Positions 1 to 10,425 are shown, numbered from the stretch's first letter. The stretch is 64,000 nt of DNA from Rikenellaceae bacterium (GCA_017442365.1 JAFRZW010000002.1:186001-250000), one strand, 5' to 3'. A program made the numbers and translations. The notes: generated by a model from the sequence alone, not told the origin.

Positions 1-251
1 TAGTCGATTGTGGGCTTGTAATTTGAGCGTAACATCTTGTTGTGCAGCCTGTTGTAGTGTTCTGAATTGATCTCGTCAAGCTGACCGAACAGTGCCGATG
101 GCAGACGTGGCGAGAGCGTATCGCCCAAGAAGACGATGGTCAGGTGGCGTGTTCGAGATTGGCGCGAGGAGTGCTCCGACGTGCCGACCAGCGCCCACGC
201 CGTAGCTATCGCTGTGAGAAAAATCAGGTGGATAATGATATGTCGTTTCAT
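1..251 (-). CDS. N-terminal part of a secreted protein, function unknown (runs off the window)
   Basis: On the minus strand an ATG at 251 opens a frame with no stop through 83 codons to the window edge. The first residues are MKRHIIIHLIFLTAIATAWA, a basic start followed by a hydrophobic stretch, as in a Sec signal peptide with likely cleavage near residue 20. The mature part begins with polar residues and then contains HLTIVFLGDTLSPRLP. I do not recognise the family. The gene diverges from the lipoprotein starting at 431, and the 179 bases between them contain no clear TAnnTTTG promoter on either strand. The start is inferred from the signal peptide. The alternative is a chance open frame, but the leader makes a real gene more likely. 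Confidence 0.6.
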   Translation of the reverse strand, partial: MKRHIIIHLIFLTAIATAWALVGTSEHSSRQSRTRHLTIVFLGDTLSPRLPSALFGQLDEINSEHYNRLHNKMLRSNYKPTID

Positions 252-430
252 AGTGGTTGTTCTTGAAATTTCGATCGTGTGAATGCAAATTCCGCACCGC
301 ACAATGACGCGAATGGGTTGCGCCGATAGTAAAAAACGGCGTGCGGGTTTGGAGCGAATTTTGCTACGTGGGAGGCAGGCGCGCTGTCGTGCCGCGAAAC
401 AAGACATCAAATTATTAAACCTTATTGCTT

Positions 431-1132
431 ATGAAAAAGTTTTTGCAGATTTTATCAATTTTTGTGTTGGTAGTTGCCTCGGTCGGCTGTTCGAATAGCG
501 ACGATGGGCTCGACTATTTGCAGGGCTCGTCGCGCCTGTGGTTGGGGGCGGTCGATTCGATCAATATGGCGAATTTTGGCTCGCAACTTGCGGTGCAGCA
601 GGGCAATACCAACATTGTGAAGGCGTCGGTCGATAGTACGGTGCTGGTGCTCGAAGGCGTCAATACGGGAATGACCACGCTGTTCGTTACGACCGATCGC
701 GTCTTTATCGAGATGTTGGTGCGTGTGCGCGGTCTTGTGGGCTTTTGGGGCGTTACGACCAACCAAAAGTATGGTATCGACGTGGCACTCGAAACCGACG
801 GAGTGGCCTCAGCCGAACGTGTTGCACTGATCAAGGAGGCTCTGATCGAGCAGTATAGTGCCCAGCTGGCGGGATCGAGTTTCGAATTTGGTAACAATGT
901 CTTTGTGTGGAGCAATGGCGCAACCAATGGCAACGGTACGTGGCAGTTGTCGGGCAATACGTTGGTACTCACCGAGAACGGTACAGCTCGCACACTCGGT
1001 TTCGAGGTATATGATGTCGATCGCGTGCGTCTTTCGGCCGATGTGCTCACCAATGCCCAAACACTCTATCCCGACGATGGTTTGACGGCAGCTACGCTCA
1101 CCTTCTTCCTCGACCGTCGTATTGCGATGTAA
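431..1132 (+). CDS. Small lipoprotein, function unknown
   Basis: The protein has 233 residues. It starts MKKFLQILSIFVLVVASVGC, a lipoprotein signal peptide ending in a lipobox (SVGC), so it is predicted to be lipidated and membrane anchored. I chose the ATG at 431; an in-frame TTG two codons earlier adds nothing. Residues about 60-95 (VLVLEGVNTGMTTLFVTT) look like a bacterial Ig-like strand pair. The C-terminal half (GTWQLSGNTLVLTENG and following) alternates short strands, as in lipocalin-like beta barrels of Bacteroidetes lipoproteins. Neither resemblance is strong enough to name a family. The gene stands alone: a divergent gene lies upstream and a strong terminator follows 24 bases after the stop. 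Confidence 0.75.
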   Translation: MKKFLQILSIFVLVVASVGCSNSDDGLDYLQGSSRLWLGAVDSINMANFGSQLAVQQGNTNIVKASVDSTVLVLEGVNTGMTTLFVTTDRVFIEMLVRVRGLVGFWGVTTNQKYGIDVALETDGVASAERVALIKEALIEQYSAQLAGSSFEFGNNVFVWSNGATNGNGTWQLSGNTLVLTENGTARTLGFEVYDVDRVRLSADVLTNAQTLYPDDGLTAATLTFFLDRRIAM

Positions 1133-1156
1133 TGCGCACTATTATATATAAGTATG

Positions 1157-1185
1157 GGCTGTGCCTTCGGGCGCAGCCTTTTTTT
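1157..1185 (+). terminator. Rho-independent terminator of the lipoprotein gene
   Basis: GGCTGTGCC and GGCGCAGCC pair over 9 bp around a TTCG tetraloop, followed by seven T. Confidence 0.9.
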
Positions 1186-1230
1186 AATTCAAAATTCAAA
1201 ATTTAGGATTCGAGATTCAAAACTTAGGAT
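1186..1230. repeat. TTCAAAATT-type short-period intergenic repeat
   Basis: Degenerate AT-rich units of the kind ATTCAAAATT follow directly after the terminator. The same motif, often as TTGAATCTTGAATTTTG on the other strand, recurs near 14.78, 14.88, 15.1, 41.8, 52.6 and 62.88 kb, always between genes. The rest of 1231-1478 holds no gene that I can support. Confidence 0.6.
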
Positions 1231-1390
1231 AAAAAGTCGGGCCTCAAAAATGATTTTGCTCGCCAACTGAGTATCTCGTCGGAGAGCGGTAGAAGATGCG
1301 AAAACCGTTAAGAGATAGCCCACAACAAGAAAAATTCACTAAAAAATGCAAAAAAACGCTCAATGTGTTTTTTTATTTGCAAAACTATTC

Positions 1391-1398
1391 TACCTTTG
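1391..1398 (+). promoter_or_regulatory. Possible upstream promoter (-7 TACCTTTG) of the tRNA cluster
   Basis: The box matches the Bacteroidetes -7 consensus TAnnTTTG, but no TTTG lies at the usual 19-21 bp upstream. It may be a second, weaker promoter before the tRNA/tuf transcript. Confidence 0.4.
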
Positions 1399-1478
1399 TG
1401 CCCGATTTCGCTCATTATCGAGTGAGATGTAGTTCTTTGAGAAGATTTAGTCGCGGAACAAAAAAATATTACCGAAAA

Positions 1479-1510
1479 TTTGGTGGATTAAAAAATTGTT
1501 CCTACTTTTG
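1479..1510 (+). promoter_or_regulatory. Promoter of the tRNA-Thr/Tyr/Gly-tuf transcript
   Basis: TTTG (1479-1482) is separated by exactly 20 bp from TACTTTTG (1503-1510), a full match to the Bacteroidetes housekeeping promoter. Transcription would start a few bases before the tRNA-Thr gene at 1529. Confidence 0.85.
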
Positions 1511-1528
1511 CAACCCGAAACGAGCTCT

Positions 1529-1602
1529 GCCGATGTAGCTCAGTTGGCCAGAGCAGCTGATTTGTAATCAGCTGGTCGGGGGTTCGAATCCCTCCATCGG
1601 CT
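1529..1602 (+). tRNA. tRNA-Thr (anticodon TGT)
   Basis: The 74-nt cloverleaf has acceptor GCCGATG/CATCGGC, anticodon stem GCTGA/TCAGC with loop TTTGTAA (anticodon TGT at 1563-1565), and T arm GGTTCGAATCC. The CCA end is not encoded. It is the first gene of the tRNA-tuf transcript. Confidence 0.96.
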
Positions 1603-1665
1603 CAAAACGAGCCCTGCGGATTTGAGTCCAAGGGCGCGAAGTTGCAAAAGCGACTAATACATATT

Positions 1666-1748
1666 GGGAGAATACCAGAGTGGCCAAATGGGGCAGACTG
1701 TAAATCTGCTGACGTACGTCTTCGGTGGTTCGAATCCATCTTCTCCCA
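1666..1748 (+). tRNA. tRNA-Tyr (anticodon GTA)
   Basis: The 83-nt type II tRNA has acceptor GGGAGAA/TTCTCCC, anticodon loop CTGTAAA (GTA at 1700-1702) and a long variable arm (GACGTACGTC). CCA is not encoded. It lies between tRNA-Thr and tRNA-Gly, the same order as in the E. coli tufB operon. Confidence 0.96.
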
Positions 1749-1897
1749 CTCAATCCGAATCCGGTTCGCTATGGCGAATTGGATTTTCGGGTTAGAAAAC
1801 CGGTCGTTAAGACTTTCCGGTTGTCGGTCTATGGCCGTCAATCGGATTTTGTGGGCTTAATAACGACCAAAACAACGGATCCTTGGATTCGTTCATT

Positions 1898-1970
1898 GCG
1901 GAAGTAGCTCAGTTGATAGAGCATTAGCCTTCCAAGCTAAGGGTCGCGAGTTTGAGCCTCGTCTTCCGCT
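1898..1970 (+). tRNA. tRNA-Gly (anticodon TCC)
   Basis: The 73-nt cloverleaf has acceptor GCGGAAG/CTTCCGC and anticodon stem TTAGC/GCTAA with loop CTTCCAA (TCC at 1931-1933). CCA is not encoded. The next gene is tuf, 151 bases on, with no clear promoter in between, so they are probably cotranscribed. Confidence 0.96.
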
Positions 1971-2121
1971 CTAAGGGGCCGAGTTGAAAAGCGCGGACCG
2001 CAAAAATGAGGGTCGCTGATTTTTGGGCGGGTTGAACCGAGAGGAAGTGAGTGGCACTCAAAGAAAAAGAAGAAAGTAAAAAGCAAATTTTATACAGAAA
2101 TCTTAAATACTTTACAAAGCT

Positions 2122-3306
2122 ATGGCAAAAGAAAAATTTGACCGTTCGAAACCGCACGTGAACATTGGTACTATTGGTCACGTCGATCACGGTAAGACTA
2201 CCCTGACCGCAGCTATCACCACCGTACTGGCTAAGGCTGGTCTGTCGGAGTTGCGTTCGTTTGATTCGATTGACAACGCACCTGAGGAGAAGGAGCGTGG
2301 TATCACCATCAACACCGCACACGTTGAGTATCAGACTGCAACCCGCCACTACGCTCACGTAGACTGCCCGGGTCACGCTGACTACGTTAAGAACATGGTT
2401 ACCGGTGCTGCTCAGATGGACGGTGCTATCCTCGTAGTAGCTGCTACTGACGGTCCGATGCCCCAGACTAACGAGCACGTACTGTTGGCAAAGCAGGTAA
2501 ACGTTCCCCGTATCGTTGTATTCTTGAACAAGTGCGATATGGTTGACGATCCCGAGATGCTCGACCTGGTTGAGATGGAGGTTCGCGACCTGTTGGCTAA
2601 GTACGACTTCGATGACAACTGCCCCATTATCCGTGGTTCGGCTCTGGGTGGTTTGAACGACGAGCCCCAGTGGGTTGAGAAGATTATGGAGTTGATGAAC
2701 TCGGTTGACGAGTACATTCCCATTCCGCCGCGTGAGAACGAGAAGCCTTTCTTGATGCCTGTTGAGGACGTATTCTCGATTACCGGTCGTGGTACCGTAT
2801 TGACTGGCCGTATCGAGACTGGTGTGATCCACGTAGGTGATCCCGTTGAGATCGTAGGTCTTGAGGAGGAGATTAAGACTTCGACTTGTACCGGCGTTGA
2901 GATGTTCCGTAAGCTGCTCGATGAGGGTGAGGCTGGTGATAACGTAGGTCTGTTGATGCGTGGTATCGACAAGAAGGAGGTTAAGCGTGGTATGGTAGTT
3001 GCTAAGCCCGGCTCGATCACTCCGCACACCAAGTTCACCGCTGAGGTTTACGTATTGAAGAAGGAAGAGGGTGGTCGTCACACTCCGTTCCACAACAAGT
3101 ATCGTCCCCAGTTCTATCTGCGTACTATGGACGTTACCGGTGAGATCCAGCTGCCCGAGGGCGTTGATATGGTAATGCCTGGTGACCACATCACCATTAC
3201 CGTAGAGCTGATCTACCCCGTAGCTCTGAACGAGGGTCTGCGTTTCGCTATCCGTGAGGGTGGCCGTACCGTAGGTGCAGGTCAGATCATCTCGATCGTT
3301 GAGTAA
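2122..3306 (+). CDS. tuf: Translation elongation factor Tu
   Basis: EF-Tu is the GTPase that delivers aminoacyl-tRNA to the ribosomal A site in the cytoplasm. The 394-residue product has the usual length. GTPase motifs are visible in order: GHVDHGKT (residues 19-26), the switch I RGITI segment, DCPGH near 80, and NKCD near 135. The beta-barrel domains 2 and 3 follow (e.g. [11 protein letters not shown]). The gene sits between tRNA-Gly and tRNA-Trp, the conserved tRNA-tuf-secE-nusG arrangement. Codon use is highly biased (GTA Val, GCT Ala, CGT Arg), as expected for a very highly expressed gene. Confidence 0.99.
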   Translation: MAKEKFDRSKPHVNIGTIGHVDHGKTTLTAAITTVLAKAGLSELRSFDSIDNAPEEKERGITINTAHVEYQTATRHYAHVDCPGHADYVKNMVTGAAQMDGAILVVAATDGPMPQTNEHVLLAKQVNVPRIVVFLNKCDMVDDPEMLDLVEMEVRDLLAKYDFDDNCPIIRGSALGGLNDEPQWVEKIMELMNSVDEYIPIPPRENEKPFLMPVEDVFSITGRGTVLTGRIETGVIHVGDPVEIVGLEEEIKTSTCTGVEMFRKLLDEGEAGDNVGLLMRGIDKKEVKRGMVVAKPGSITPHTKFTAEVYVLKKEEGGRHTPFHNKYRPQFYLRTMDVTGEIQLPEGVDMVMPGDHITITVELIYPVALNEGLRFAIREGGRTVGAGQIISIVE

Positions 3307-3360
3307 TTAATTTAACTCAAACAATAGAGTAGCGCGACCACGCGCCGCGCTACTCAACTT

Positions 3361-3431
3361 AGGGGCATAGTTTAAGGGTAGAATCACGGTCTCCAAAACC
3401 GTTGGTGGGAGTTCGAATCTCTCTGCCCCTG
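3361..3431 (+). tRNA. tRNA-Trp (anticodon CCA)
   Basis: The 71-nt tRNA has acceptor AGGGGCA/TGCCCCT and anticodon stem ACGGT/ACCGT with loop CTCCAAA (CCA at 3393-3395). It lies between tuf and secE and is probably processed from the same transcript. The 3' CCA is not encoded. Confidence 0.96.
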
Positions 3432-3456
3432 CAAGAAAAAAAGAAAAAGTAAAGCT

Positions 3457-3651
3457 ATGAGAATAGTAAATTATGTAAAAGAGTCCTATAAGGAACTTGT
3501 TGAGAAAGTTTCTTGGCCGAAGTTTCCTGAACTGCAAAGCTCAACGATAGTTGTTATGATTGCTTCCCTTCTATTTGCGATTGTTGTGCTGGCGATGGAT
3601 ATGTCGTTCGAGAACATTATGAAATTCATTTACGCTCAGTTGGGTCGTTAA
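3457..3651 (+). CDS. secE: Preprotein translocase subunit SecE
   Basis: SecE clamps SecY in the inner-membrane Sec channel. The 64-residue product is the short single-span form. It has the amphipathic motif VKESYKELVEKVSWPKFPEL, with the conserved VSWP, and one transmembrane helix at about residues 30-48. It precedes nusG by 15 bp, the near-universal secE-nusG pair. Confidence 0.97.
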   Translation: MRIVNYVKESYKELVEKVSWPKFPELQSSTIVVMIASLLFAIVVLAMDMSFENIMKFIYAQLGR

Positions 3652-3666
3652 AAACCTATTTGAACA

Positions 3667-4227
3667 ATGAGTGAAATTCAGAAAAACTGGTATGTGATAC
3701 GTGCCGTAGGTGGCAAGGAGCATAAGGTCAAAGAGTATATCGAGGCTGAGGTGCGCCAGGACCACTTGGAGGATTACGTGTCGCAGGTTCTCATTCCTAC
3801 CGAGAAGGTCTTTACCATTCGTAATGGTAAGAAGGTCTCGAAGGAGCGAGTATCGTACCCGGGTTATGTTCTCGTTGAGGCAGCTTTGGTAGGACAAATT
3901 CCGATAATGCTTCGCAATACCCCGAATGTGCTTGGTTTCCTCGGCGACTCGAAAGAGGAGAGTGCCAAGATGATCGCAACACCTCTACGTCCACAGGAGG
4001 TTAGCCGAATCTTGGGCCGCGTCGATGAGATGAGTGCAAGCGAGGAAGAGGTCGAAATCCCGTTCTTTGTTGGCGAAACCGTTAAGGTTACCGACGGTCC
4101 GTTCTCGAGTTTCGAGGGCACGATCGAGGCAGTCGATAACGAGCGTAAGAAGTTGACCGTCTCTGTGAAGATTTTCGGTCGCAAGACTCCGATGGAGTTG
4201 AGCTTTATGCAAGTTGAAAAAGAATAA
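3667..4227 (+). CDS. nusG: Transcription termination/antitermination factor NusG
   Basis: NusG binds the RNA polymerase clamp and links it to Rho or to ribosomal protein S10. The 186-residue product has an N-terminal NGN domain (starting [19 protein letters not shown], with PGYVLVE near residue 65) and a C-terminal KOW domain from about residue 130 ([20 protein letters not shown]). The length is typical. It lies 17 bp before rplK, so the secE-nusG-ribosomal protein genes form one operon. Confidence 0.98.
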   Translation: MSEIQKNWYVIRAVGGKEHKVKEYIEAEVRQDHLEDYVSQVLIPTEKVFTIRNGKKVSKERVSYPGYVLVEAALVGQIPIMLRNTPNVLGFLGDSKEESAKMIATPLRPQEVSRILGRVDEMSASEEEVEIPFFVGETVKVTDGPFSSFEGTIEAVDNERKKLTVSVKIFGRKTPMELSFMQVEKE

Positions 4228-4244
4228 TTAACCAAAGGAAAGTT

Positions 4245-4685
4245 ATGGCAAAAGAGGTTGCTGCATTTATTAAATTGCAGATTAAAGGTGGTGCCGCTAA
4301 TCCTTCGCCCCCGGTAGGTCCCGCATTGGGTTCTAAGGGTGTGAACATTATGGACTTCTGTAAGCAGTTCAATGCTCGCACTCAGGATAAGGCCGGTAAG
4401 GTTTTGCCCGTTATCATCACCGTTTACAGCGACAAGTCATTCGATTTCATCGTTAAACAGCCCCCCGTAGCAGTACAGTTGAAGGAGGCTGCTGGTGTTA
4501 AGACAGCATCGGCAGAGCCTAACCGTAAGAAGGTGGGTCAGGTAACTTGGGATCAGGTGAAGGCCATCGCTCAGGACAAGATGCCCGATTTGAACTGCTT
4601 CACGTTGGAGTCGGCAATGCGTATGGTGGCTGGTACTGCTCGCAGTATGGGTCTCAATGTCGTAGGTGAATTTCCCGAACTGTAA
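4245..4685 (+). CDS. rplK: 50S ribosomal protein L11
   Basis: L11 forms the GTPase-associated centre of the 50S subunit together with 23S rRNA and L10/L12. The 146-residue product has the conserved opening [20 protein letters not shown] and the C-terminal rRNA-binding domain ending [10 protein letters not shown]. Spacings of 17 bp upstream and 16 bp downstream show a tight operon. Confidence 0.98.
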   Translation: MAKEVAAFIKLQIKGGAANPSPPVGPALGSKGVNIMDFCKQFNARTQDKAGKVLPVIITVYSDKSFDFIVKQPPVAVQLKEAAGVKTASAEPNRKKVGQVTWDQVKAIAQDKMPDLNCFTLESAMRMVAGTARSMGLNVVGEFPEL

Positions 4686-4701
4686 TTAAAAGATTACGAA
4701 A

Positions 4702-5400
4702 ATGAGTAAGCTGACCAAAAATCAAAAAATAGCCTACGCAAAGGTTGAGCCCGGTAAGGCGTACAAGCTCGCTGAGGCGGCAGCTCTTCTAAAGGAAATT
4801 ACCTTTACGAAATTTGATGCTTCCGTTGATATCGACGTGCGTCTGGGTGTTGACCCCCGTAAGGCGAATCAGATGGTACGTGGCGTGGTAACTCTGCCCC
4901 ACGGTACCGGCAAACAGGTTCGAGTTCTTGTACTCTGTACTCCCGACAAGGAGACCGAGGCAAAAGAGGCTGGCGCAGATTACGTAGGTCTTGACGAGTA
5001 TATCGACAAGATCAAGGGCGGTTGGACCGACGTTGACGTTATCATCACCTCGCCCAACGTAATGGGTAAGGTAGGTGCTCTGGGTCGTATCTTGGGTCCC
5101 CGTGGTTTGATGCCTAACCCCAAGACTGGTACCGTTACGATGGAGATCGGTAAGGCCGTTAAGGAGGTGAAAGCCGGTAAGATCGACTTTAAGGTCGACA
5201 AGTTCGGTATCGTTCACACTTCGGTAGGTAAGATCTCGTTCACTCCCGAGCAGATCGTAGATAACGCTAAGGAGTTTATGGGTATGATTTTGAAGTTGAA
5301 GCCCGCCGCTGCAAAGGGTTCGTATGTTAAGAGCATCTATCTCTCGACCACGATGAGCCCCGGTGTGCAGGTTGATCCCAAATCAGTAGAAACCAAATAA
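4702..5400 (+). CDS. rplA: 50S ribosomal protein L1
   Basis: L1 forms the mobile stalk at the ribosomal E site and, in many bacteria, represses its own operon. The 232-residue product has the family signature around [20 protein letters not shown]. It follows rplK closely and is 14 bp before rplJ. No L1-binding mimic could be identified by eye in the leader. Confidence 0.98.
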   Translation: MSKLTKNQKIAYAKVEPGKAYKLAEAAALLKEITFTKFDASVDIDVRLGVDPRKANQMVRGVVTLPHGTGKQVRVLVLCTPDKETEAKEAGADYVGLDEYIDKIKGGWTDVDVIITSPNVMGKVGALGRILGPRGLMPNPKTGTVTMEIGKAVKEVKAGKIDFKVDKFGIVHTSVGKISFTPEQIVDNAKEFMGMILKLKPAAAKGSYVKSIYLSTTMSPGVQVDPKSVETK

Positions 5401-5401
5401 G

Positions 5402-5407
5402 AGGAGG
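5402..5407 (+). promoter_or_regulatory. Canonical Shine-Dalgarno site before rplJ
   Basis: AGGAGG lies 7 bases before the rplJ ATG at 5415, immediately after the rplA stop. Such perfect sites are unusual in Bacteroidetes, where most starts here have AT-rich leaders instead. Confidence 0.75.
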
Positions 5408-5414
5408 ATAGACG

Positions 5415-5939
5415 ATGACTAAAAACGAAAAGAAGGTTGTAATTGACAACTTAACTGCGAAACTCACCGAGTATCCTCACTTCTACCTGACCGACATCGC
5501 AAATCTGAACGCTGAGCAGACCGCAGCATTGCGTCGCAAGTGTTTCGAGAGCAATGTAACTCTGATGGTCGTTAAGAACACTCTTCTTCGCAAGGCGTTG
5601 GAGAATGTCGAGAAGGCTGACGAGGAGCTGGTAAAGGTATTGGAGGGTTCGACTTCGGTAATGTTCACCGAGACCGGTAAGACCCCCGCAGTCCTGATCA
5701 AGGAGTTCCGCAAGAAGAGCGATAAACCCGTATTGAAGGCTGCATACGTAGAGGGTTGCGTTTACGTAGGTGATGATCAGATCGATAGCTTGTGCAACAT
5801 CAAGAGCCGTGAAGAGCTTATTGGCGATATCGTTGCTCTGTTGCAGTCGCCCGCTAAGAACGTTATCTCGGCACTCCAGTCGAACGCAGGCCAGAAGATC
5901 GCGGGTATCGTAAAGACACTCGAAGAAAGAAACAACTAA
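5415..5939 (+). CDS. rplJ: 50S ribosomal protein L10
   Basis: L10 anchors the L7/L12 dimers to the 50S stalk base. The 174-residue product has the N-terminal rRNA-binding region (YPHFYLTDIANLNAEQTAALRR, VTLMVVKNTLLRKAL) and a C-terminal helix (NVISALQSNAGQKIAGIVKTLEER) for binding L7/L12. It is followed by rplL after 47 bp. The start is supported by a perfect Shine-Dalgarno site 7 bases upstream. Confidence 0.98.
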   Translation: MTKNEKKVVIDNLTAKLTEYPHFYLTDIANLNAEQTAALRRKCFESNVTLMVVKNTLLRKALENVEKADEELVKVLEGSTSVMFTETGKTPAVLIKEFRKKSDKPVLKAAYVEGCVYVGDDQIDSLCNIKSREELIGDIVALLQSPAKNVISALQSNAGQKIAGIVKTLEERNN

Positions 5940-5986
5940 TCAAGAACAAAAACAAGTAAAACAAATTTAATAAAATCTATACCATT

Positions 5987-6364
5987 ATGGCAGATGTAAA
6001 AGTATTGGCAGAAGAATTGGTAAATTTGACTGTTAAGGAAGTAAATGAGTTGGCCGCTATCCTGAAAGAGGAGTACGGCATCGAGCCCGCTGCTGCTGCT
6101 GTTGCAGTTGCTGCTGCTCCCGCTGCTGCTGGCGAGGCTGCTGCTGCTGAGAAGACTTCGTTCGACGTAGTATTGAAGGCTGCAGGTCAGGCTAAGTTGC
6201 AGGTAGTAAAGGCAGTTAAGGAGATCACCGGTCTGGGTCTGAAAGAGGCTAAGGACATCGTTGATGGCGCTCCCAAGACTGTTAAGGAAGGCGTATCGAA
6301 GGAGGAGGCTGAGTCGATCAAGGCTGCTCTGGAAGAGGCTGGTGCTGAAGTTGAGGTTAAGTAA
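5987..6364 (+). CDS. rplL: 50S ribosomal protein L7/L12
   Basis: L7/L12 is the multi-copy stalk protein that recruits translational GTPases. The 125-residue product has the N-terminal dimerisation domain ([20 protein letters not shown]), an Ala-rich hinge at about residues 35-52, and the C-terminal domain ([40 protein letters not shown]). It is separated from rpoB by 242 bp that hold a hairpin. Confidence 0.98.
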   Translation: MADVKVLAEELVNLTVKEVNELAAILKEEYGIEPAAAAVAVAAAPAAAGEAAAAEKTSFDVVLKAAGQAKLQVVKAVKEITGLGLKEAKDIVDGAPKTVKEGVSKEEAESIKAALEEAGAEVEVK

Positions 6365-6393
6365 TTCGTTACTTATAGTTTCAGGACATATCG

Positions 6394-6430
6394 GGTGTAG
6401 AGCTTATGTAAAAATAAGCTCTATGCCTTT
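6394..6430 (+). terminator. Hairpin (attenuator-like) between rplL and rpoB
   Basis: TAGAGCTTAT (6398-6407) and ATAAGCTCTA (6414-6423) pair perfectly. G-U and G-C pairs extend the stem at its base, and TTTT follows. In many bacteria a partial terminator here sets the ratio of ribosomal protein to RNA polymerase mRNA. That role is inferred from position and shape. The remaining bases to 6606 hold no gene or clear TAnnTTTG promoter. Confidence 0.7.
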
Positions 6431-6606
6431 TCTCGTCTAACAAAGTGAGGGTTCGGGTGACGACTCGAATCGGAGCTTTGAAACAAGTTTTGCCCGCGTG
6501 CGTAATGTGTTGTCGCCGAGGGCATTAGTGGGGTTATCTGAAAGCTATTTTAGATGATTCTTTTCACGACAGATGTCTCACACTTCAACTTTAACCAGGA
6601 ATAAAA

Positions 6607-9600
6607 ATGTCCGCACAAGCAAACAACCAACGTATAAGCTTCTCTTCGGTTAAGAACAGGTTGCCTTACCCTGACTTCCTCGAAGTGCAGCTCAAATCAT
6701 TTCACGACTTTTTCCAGTTAGACACCACGGCCGAGAATCGTAAAAACGAAGGCCTCTACAAGGTGTTCTCGGAAAATTTCCCCATTACAGATACCAGAAA
6801 CAATTTCGTTCTGGAATTTATCGATTACTATATTGACCCGCCCCGCTACTCGATCGAAGAGTGCTTGGAGCGCGGTTTGACGTATAGTGTCCCCCTCAAA
6901 GCTAAACTTAAACTCTATTGCACGGACTCGGATCACGAGGACTTCGATACGGTCGTTCAGGACGTTTACTTCGGTACGATCCCCTATATGACTCCTCGCG
7001 GTACGTTCATCATCAACGGTGCCGAGCGTGTAATCGTTTCACAGTTGCACCGTTCACCCGGTGTATTCTTCGGTCAGAGTATGCACACCAACGGTACGAA
7101 GCTCTATTCGGCTCGTATCATTCCGTTCAAGGGCTCGTGGATTGAGTTCGCAACGGACATCAACAATGTGATGTATGCCTATATCGACCGTAAGAAGAAG
7201 TTGCCCGTAACCACACTGTTGCGTGCCATCTGCTTCGAGACCGATCAGCAGATTCTCGAAATCTTCGATCTGGCCGACGAGGTGAAGGTAACCAAGACCA
7301 ACTTGAAAAAGGCTATCGGCCGTAAGTTGGCAGCACGTGTTCTGACGACGTGGGTGGAGGACTTCGTAGATGAAGATACCGGTGAGGTAGTTTCGATCGA
7401 GCGTAATCAGGTTATCGTCGATCGTGAAACCGAACTTACCGAGGAGAATATAGAAGATATTATCGAAAGCGGTGCCAAGACCATTCTTCTGCACAAGGAG
7501 AACCAGTCGGGTATCGACTATTCGATCATTTACAACACATTGCAGAAAGACCCGTGTAACTCCGAAAAAGAGGCTGTGGTTTATATCTACCGCCAGCTGC
7601 GCAACTCGGAGCCACCCGATGAGGCTACGGCACGCGACGCAATCGAGAAGTTGTTCTTCTCGGACAAGCGTTACGACTTGGGTGATGTGGGTCGCTACCG
7701 TATCAACAAAAAACTCGAATTGGATATCGATCCCGCAGTCAGAATCCTGACTAAGGAGGATATGATAGCCATCATCAAATATCTGATCCAGTTGATCAAC
7801 TCGAAGGCTGACGTGGACGATATCGACCACCTCTCGAACCGTCGTGTGCGCACGGTGGGCGAGCAGTTGTCGAATCAGTTCTCGGTTGGCTTTGTGCGTA
7901 TGGCTCGTACCATTCGTGAGCGAATGAATGTTCGTGATAACGAGGTATTTACACCGATCGACCTGATCAACGCGAAGACTCTGTCGAGCGTTATCAACTC
8001 GTTCTTCGGAACCAACCAGCTGTCGCAGTTTATGGATCAGACCAACCCGCTGGCCGAGATGACTCACAAGCGTCGTCTGTCGGCATTGGGTCCCGGCGGT
8101 CTGTCGCGTGAGCGTGCAGGTTTCGAGGTTCGAGACGTACACTACACCCACTACGGCCGTCTGTGTCCGATCGAGACCCCTGAGGGTCCCAACATCGGTC
8201 TGATTTCGTCGCTTTGCGTCTTCGCCAAGATCAGCGATATGGGCTTCATCGAGACCCCCTATCGTAAGGTCGAGAATGGCAAGGTGAATATGAAGAATGA
8301 CGAGGTTGTATATATGAGCGCCGAGGAGGAGGAGGGCAAGATCATTGCTCAGTCGAACTCGCCTCTGGACGATGAGGGTAACTTCCTCAAACCCGACCGC
8401 GTCAAGACCCGTTGCGAGGCCGACTTCCCGCAGGTTAGCGCAGATCGCGTTGATCTGATGGACGTTGCCCCCAACCAGATCGCTTCGATCGCAGCAAGTT
8501 TGATCCCCTTCTTGGAGCACGACGATGCTAACCGTGCGTTGATGGGTTCGAATATGATGCGCCAGGCTGTGCCTCTGATCACGTGCGAGTCGCCGATCGT
8601 AGGTACCGGTCTGGAAAAGGAGATGATCACCGATAGCCGTATCCAGATCGTTGCAGAGAAGGACGGTGAGGTAGTATTTGCTGATGCAACTCAGATCCAG
8701 ATCCGCTACGAGCGTACCGAGGACGAAATCTTGGTTAGCTTCGAGCCTGAGATCACAACCTATATGTTGCCCCGTTTCCGCAAGACCAACCAGAATACTT
8801 CGATCACGTTGAAGCCCGTTGTGCTGACCGGTGAGAAGGTTAAGAAGGGTCAGATCTTGACGGAGGGTTACTCGACCCAGGGTGGTGAGTTGGCAATCGG
8901 CCGTAACTTGAAGGTGGCATTTATGCCCTGGAAGGGTTACAACTTCGAGGACGCAATCGTGATCTCGGAGCGTATCCAGCGCGAGGACCTGTTCACCTCG
9001 GTACACGTTGATGAGTATATTATGGAGGTTCGCGATACCAAGCGCGGTGTCGAGGAGCTTACTTCGGATATTCCCAACGTCAGCGAGGACGCTACGAAGG
9101 ATCTGGACGAGAACGGTATCATTCGCGTAGGTGCGAACGTTAAGCCGGGCGATATCCTGATCGGTAAGATCACCCCGAAGGGTGAGAGCGATCCTTCGCC
9201 TGAGGAGAAGCTGTTGCGCGCGATCTTCGGTGATAAGGCCGGCGACGTTAAGGACGCCTCGTTGAAGGCTCAGCCCTCGTTGTTCGGTACGATCATCAAG
9301 ACACAGCTGTTCAGCCGCGCTAACAAGGACGGTCGCAAGGGTAAGAACGCCGAGAAGGCTCAGTTGGAGCAGATCGATCAGCGTTTCGTAGCTCAGACGG
9401 CAGCCTTGAAGCAGCGTTTGGTGGCTAAGTTGTGGCAGTTGCTCGAAGGCAAGACAACGCAGGGTATCAAGGATTACTTTGGTGCTGAGTTGTATGCTAA
9501 GGGTACGAAGTTCTCGAAGCGTATGTTGGAGGATATCGACTATATGAACCTCTCGACCGATAAGTGGGTCGGCGATGCTCACGTCGATATGCTCATCGAA

Positions 9601-10425
9601 CGCACTATTAATAATTATATTATCGAGTGGAAGAAGTACGACGCAGAGGTTAAGCGTGAGAAGTACAATATCACCAACGGTGATGAGCTTCCCGCAGGCG
9701 TTATCCAGTTGGCTAAGGTCTATATCGCCAAGAAACGTAAGTTGAAGGTTGGTGATAAGATGGCAGGTCGCCACGGTAACAAGGGTATCGTTGCGAAGGT
9801 TGTTCGCGACGAGGATATGCCCTTCCTCGAAGATGGTACGATCGTGGATATCGTTCTGAACCCGCTGGGTGTGCCTTCGCGAATGAACCTCGGTCAGATC
9901 TATGAGACCGTACTGGGCTGGGCAGGCCGCGAGTTGGGCGTTAAGTTCGCAACTCCGATCTTCGACGGTGCAACGCTCGACCAGATCAACAAGTACACCG
10001 ATGAGGCAGGCGTACCGCGCAGTGGCCGTACCTATCTTTACGATGGTGGCACGGGTGAGCGTTTCGACCAGCCGGCAACCGTTGGTGTGATCTATATGTT
10101 GAAGCTGGGTCATATGATCGACGATAAGATGCACGCCCGTTCGATCGGTCCCTACTCGCTCATTACGCAGCAGCCTCTGGGTGGTAAGGCTCAGTTTGGT
10201 GGTCAGCGTTTCGGTGAGATGGAGGTTTGGGCATTGGAGGCCTTCGGTGCAGCCAACATCTTGCAGGAGATCCTTACGATCAAGTCGGACGACGTTATGG
10301 GTCGTGCTAAGGCATACGAGGCAATCGTCAAGGGCGATAATCTGCCGCCCGCAGGTATCCCCGAGTCGCTCAATGTGCTGTTGCACGAGTTGCGCGGTCT
10401 GGCCATCAGCGTTAAGCTCGACTAA
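6607..10425 (+). CDS. rpoB: DNA-directed RNA polymerase subunit beta
   Basis: The beta subunit forms, with beta', the catalytic core of RNA polymerase. The 1272-residue product has the usual Bacteroidetes length. The rifampicin region at about residues 470-505 reads [19 protein letters not shown]; the Asp, His and Ser positions most often changed in rifampicin resistance are wild type. C-terminal motifs include [18 protein letters not shown] and [20 protein letters not shown]. It lies downstream of the rplL attenuator-like hairpin and 51 bp before rpoC. A long frame on the opposite strand is only a codon-bias shadow. Confidence 0.99.
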   Translation: MSAQANNQRISFSSVKNRLPYPDFLEVQLKSFHDFFQLDTTAENRKNEGLYKVFSENFPITDTRNNFVLEFIDYYIDPPRYSIEECLERGLTYSVPLKAKLKLYCTDSDHEDFDTVVQDVYFGTIPYMTPRGTFIINGAERVIVSQLHRSPGVFFGQSMHTNGTKLYSARIIPFKGSWIEFATDINNVMYAYIDRKKKLPVTTLLRAICFETDQQILEIFDLADEVKVTKTNLKKAIGRKLAARVLTTWVEDFVDEDTGEVVSIERNQVIVDRETELTEENIEDIIESGAKTILLHKENQSGIDYSIIYNTLQKDPCNSEKEAVVYIYRQLRNSEPPDEATARDAIEKLFFSDKRYDLGDVGRYRINKKLELDIDPAVRILTKEDMIAIIKYLIQLINSKADVDDIDHLSNRRVRTVGEQLSNQFSVGFVRMARTIRERMNVRDNEVFTPIDLINAKTLSSVINSFFGTNQLSQFMDQTNPLAEMTHKRRLSALGPGGLSRERAGFEVRDVHYTHYGRLCPIETPEGPNIGLISSLCVFAKISDMGFIETPYRKVENGKVNMKNDEVVYMSAEEEEGKIIAQSNSPLDDEGNFLKPDRVKTRCEADFPQVSADRVDLMDVAPNQIASIAASLIPFLEHDDANRALMGSNMMRQAVPLITCESPIVGTGLEKEMITDSRIQIVAEKDGEVVFADATQIQIRYERTEDEILVSFEPEITTYMLPRFRKTNQNTSITLKPVVLTGEKVKKGQILTEGYSTQGGELAIGRNLKVAFMPWKGYNFEDAIVISERIQREDLFTSVHVDEYIMEVRDTKRGVEELTSDIPNVSEDATKDLDENGIIRVGANVKPGDILIGKITPKGESDPSPEEKLLRAIFGDKAGDVKDASLKAQPSLFGTIIKTQLFSRANKDGRKGKNAEKAQLEQIDQRFVAQTAALKQRLVAKLWQLLEGKTTQGIKDYFGAELYAKGTKFSKRMLEDIDYMNLSTDKWVGDAHVDMLIERTINNYIIEWKKYDAEVKREKYNITNGDELPAGVIQLAKVYIAKKRKLKVGDKMAGRHGNKGIVAKVVRDEDMPFLEDGTIVDIVLNPLGVPSRMNLGQIYETVLGWAGRELGVKFATPIFDGATLDQINKYTDEAGVPRSGRTYLYDGGTGERFDQPATVGVIYMLKLGHMIDDKMHARSIGPYSLITQQPLGGKAQFGGQRFGEMEVWALEAFGAANILQEILTIKSDDVMGRAKAYEAIVKGDNLPPAGIPESLNVLLHELRGLAISVKLD

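Noticed and set aside
7054..10386. 1110-codon antisense frame over rpoB
   Set aside because: Same register effect; rpoB is unambiguous.
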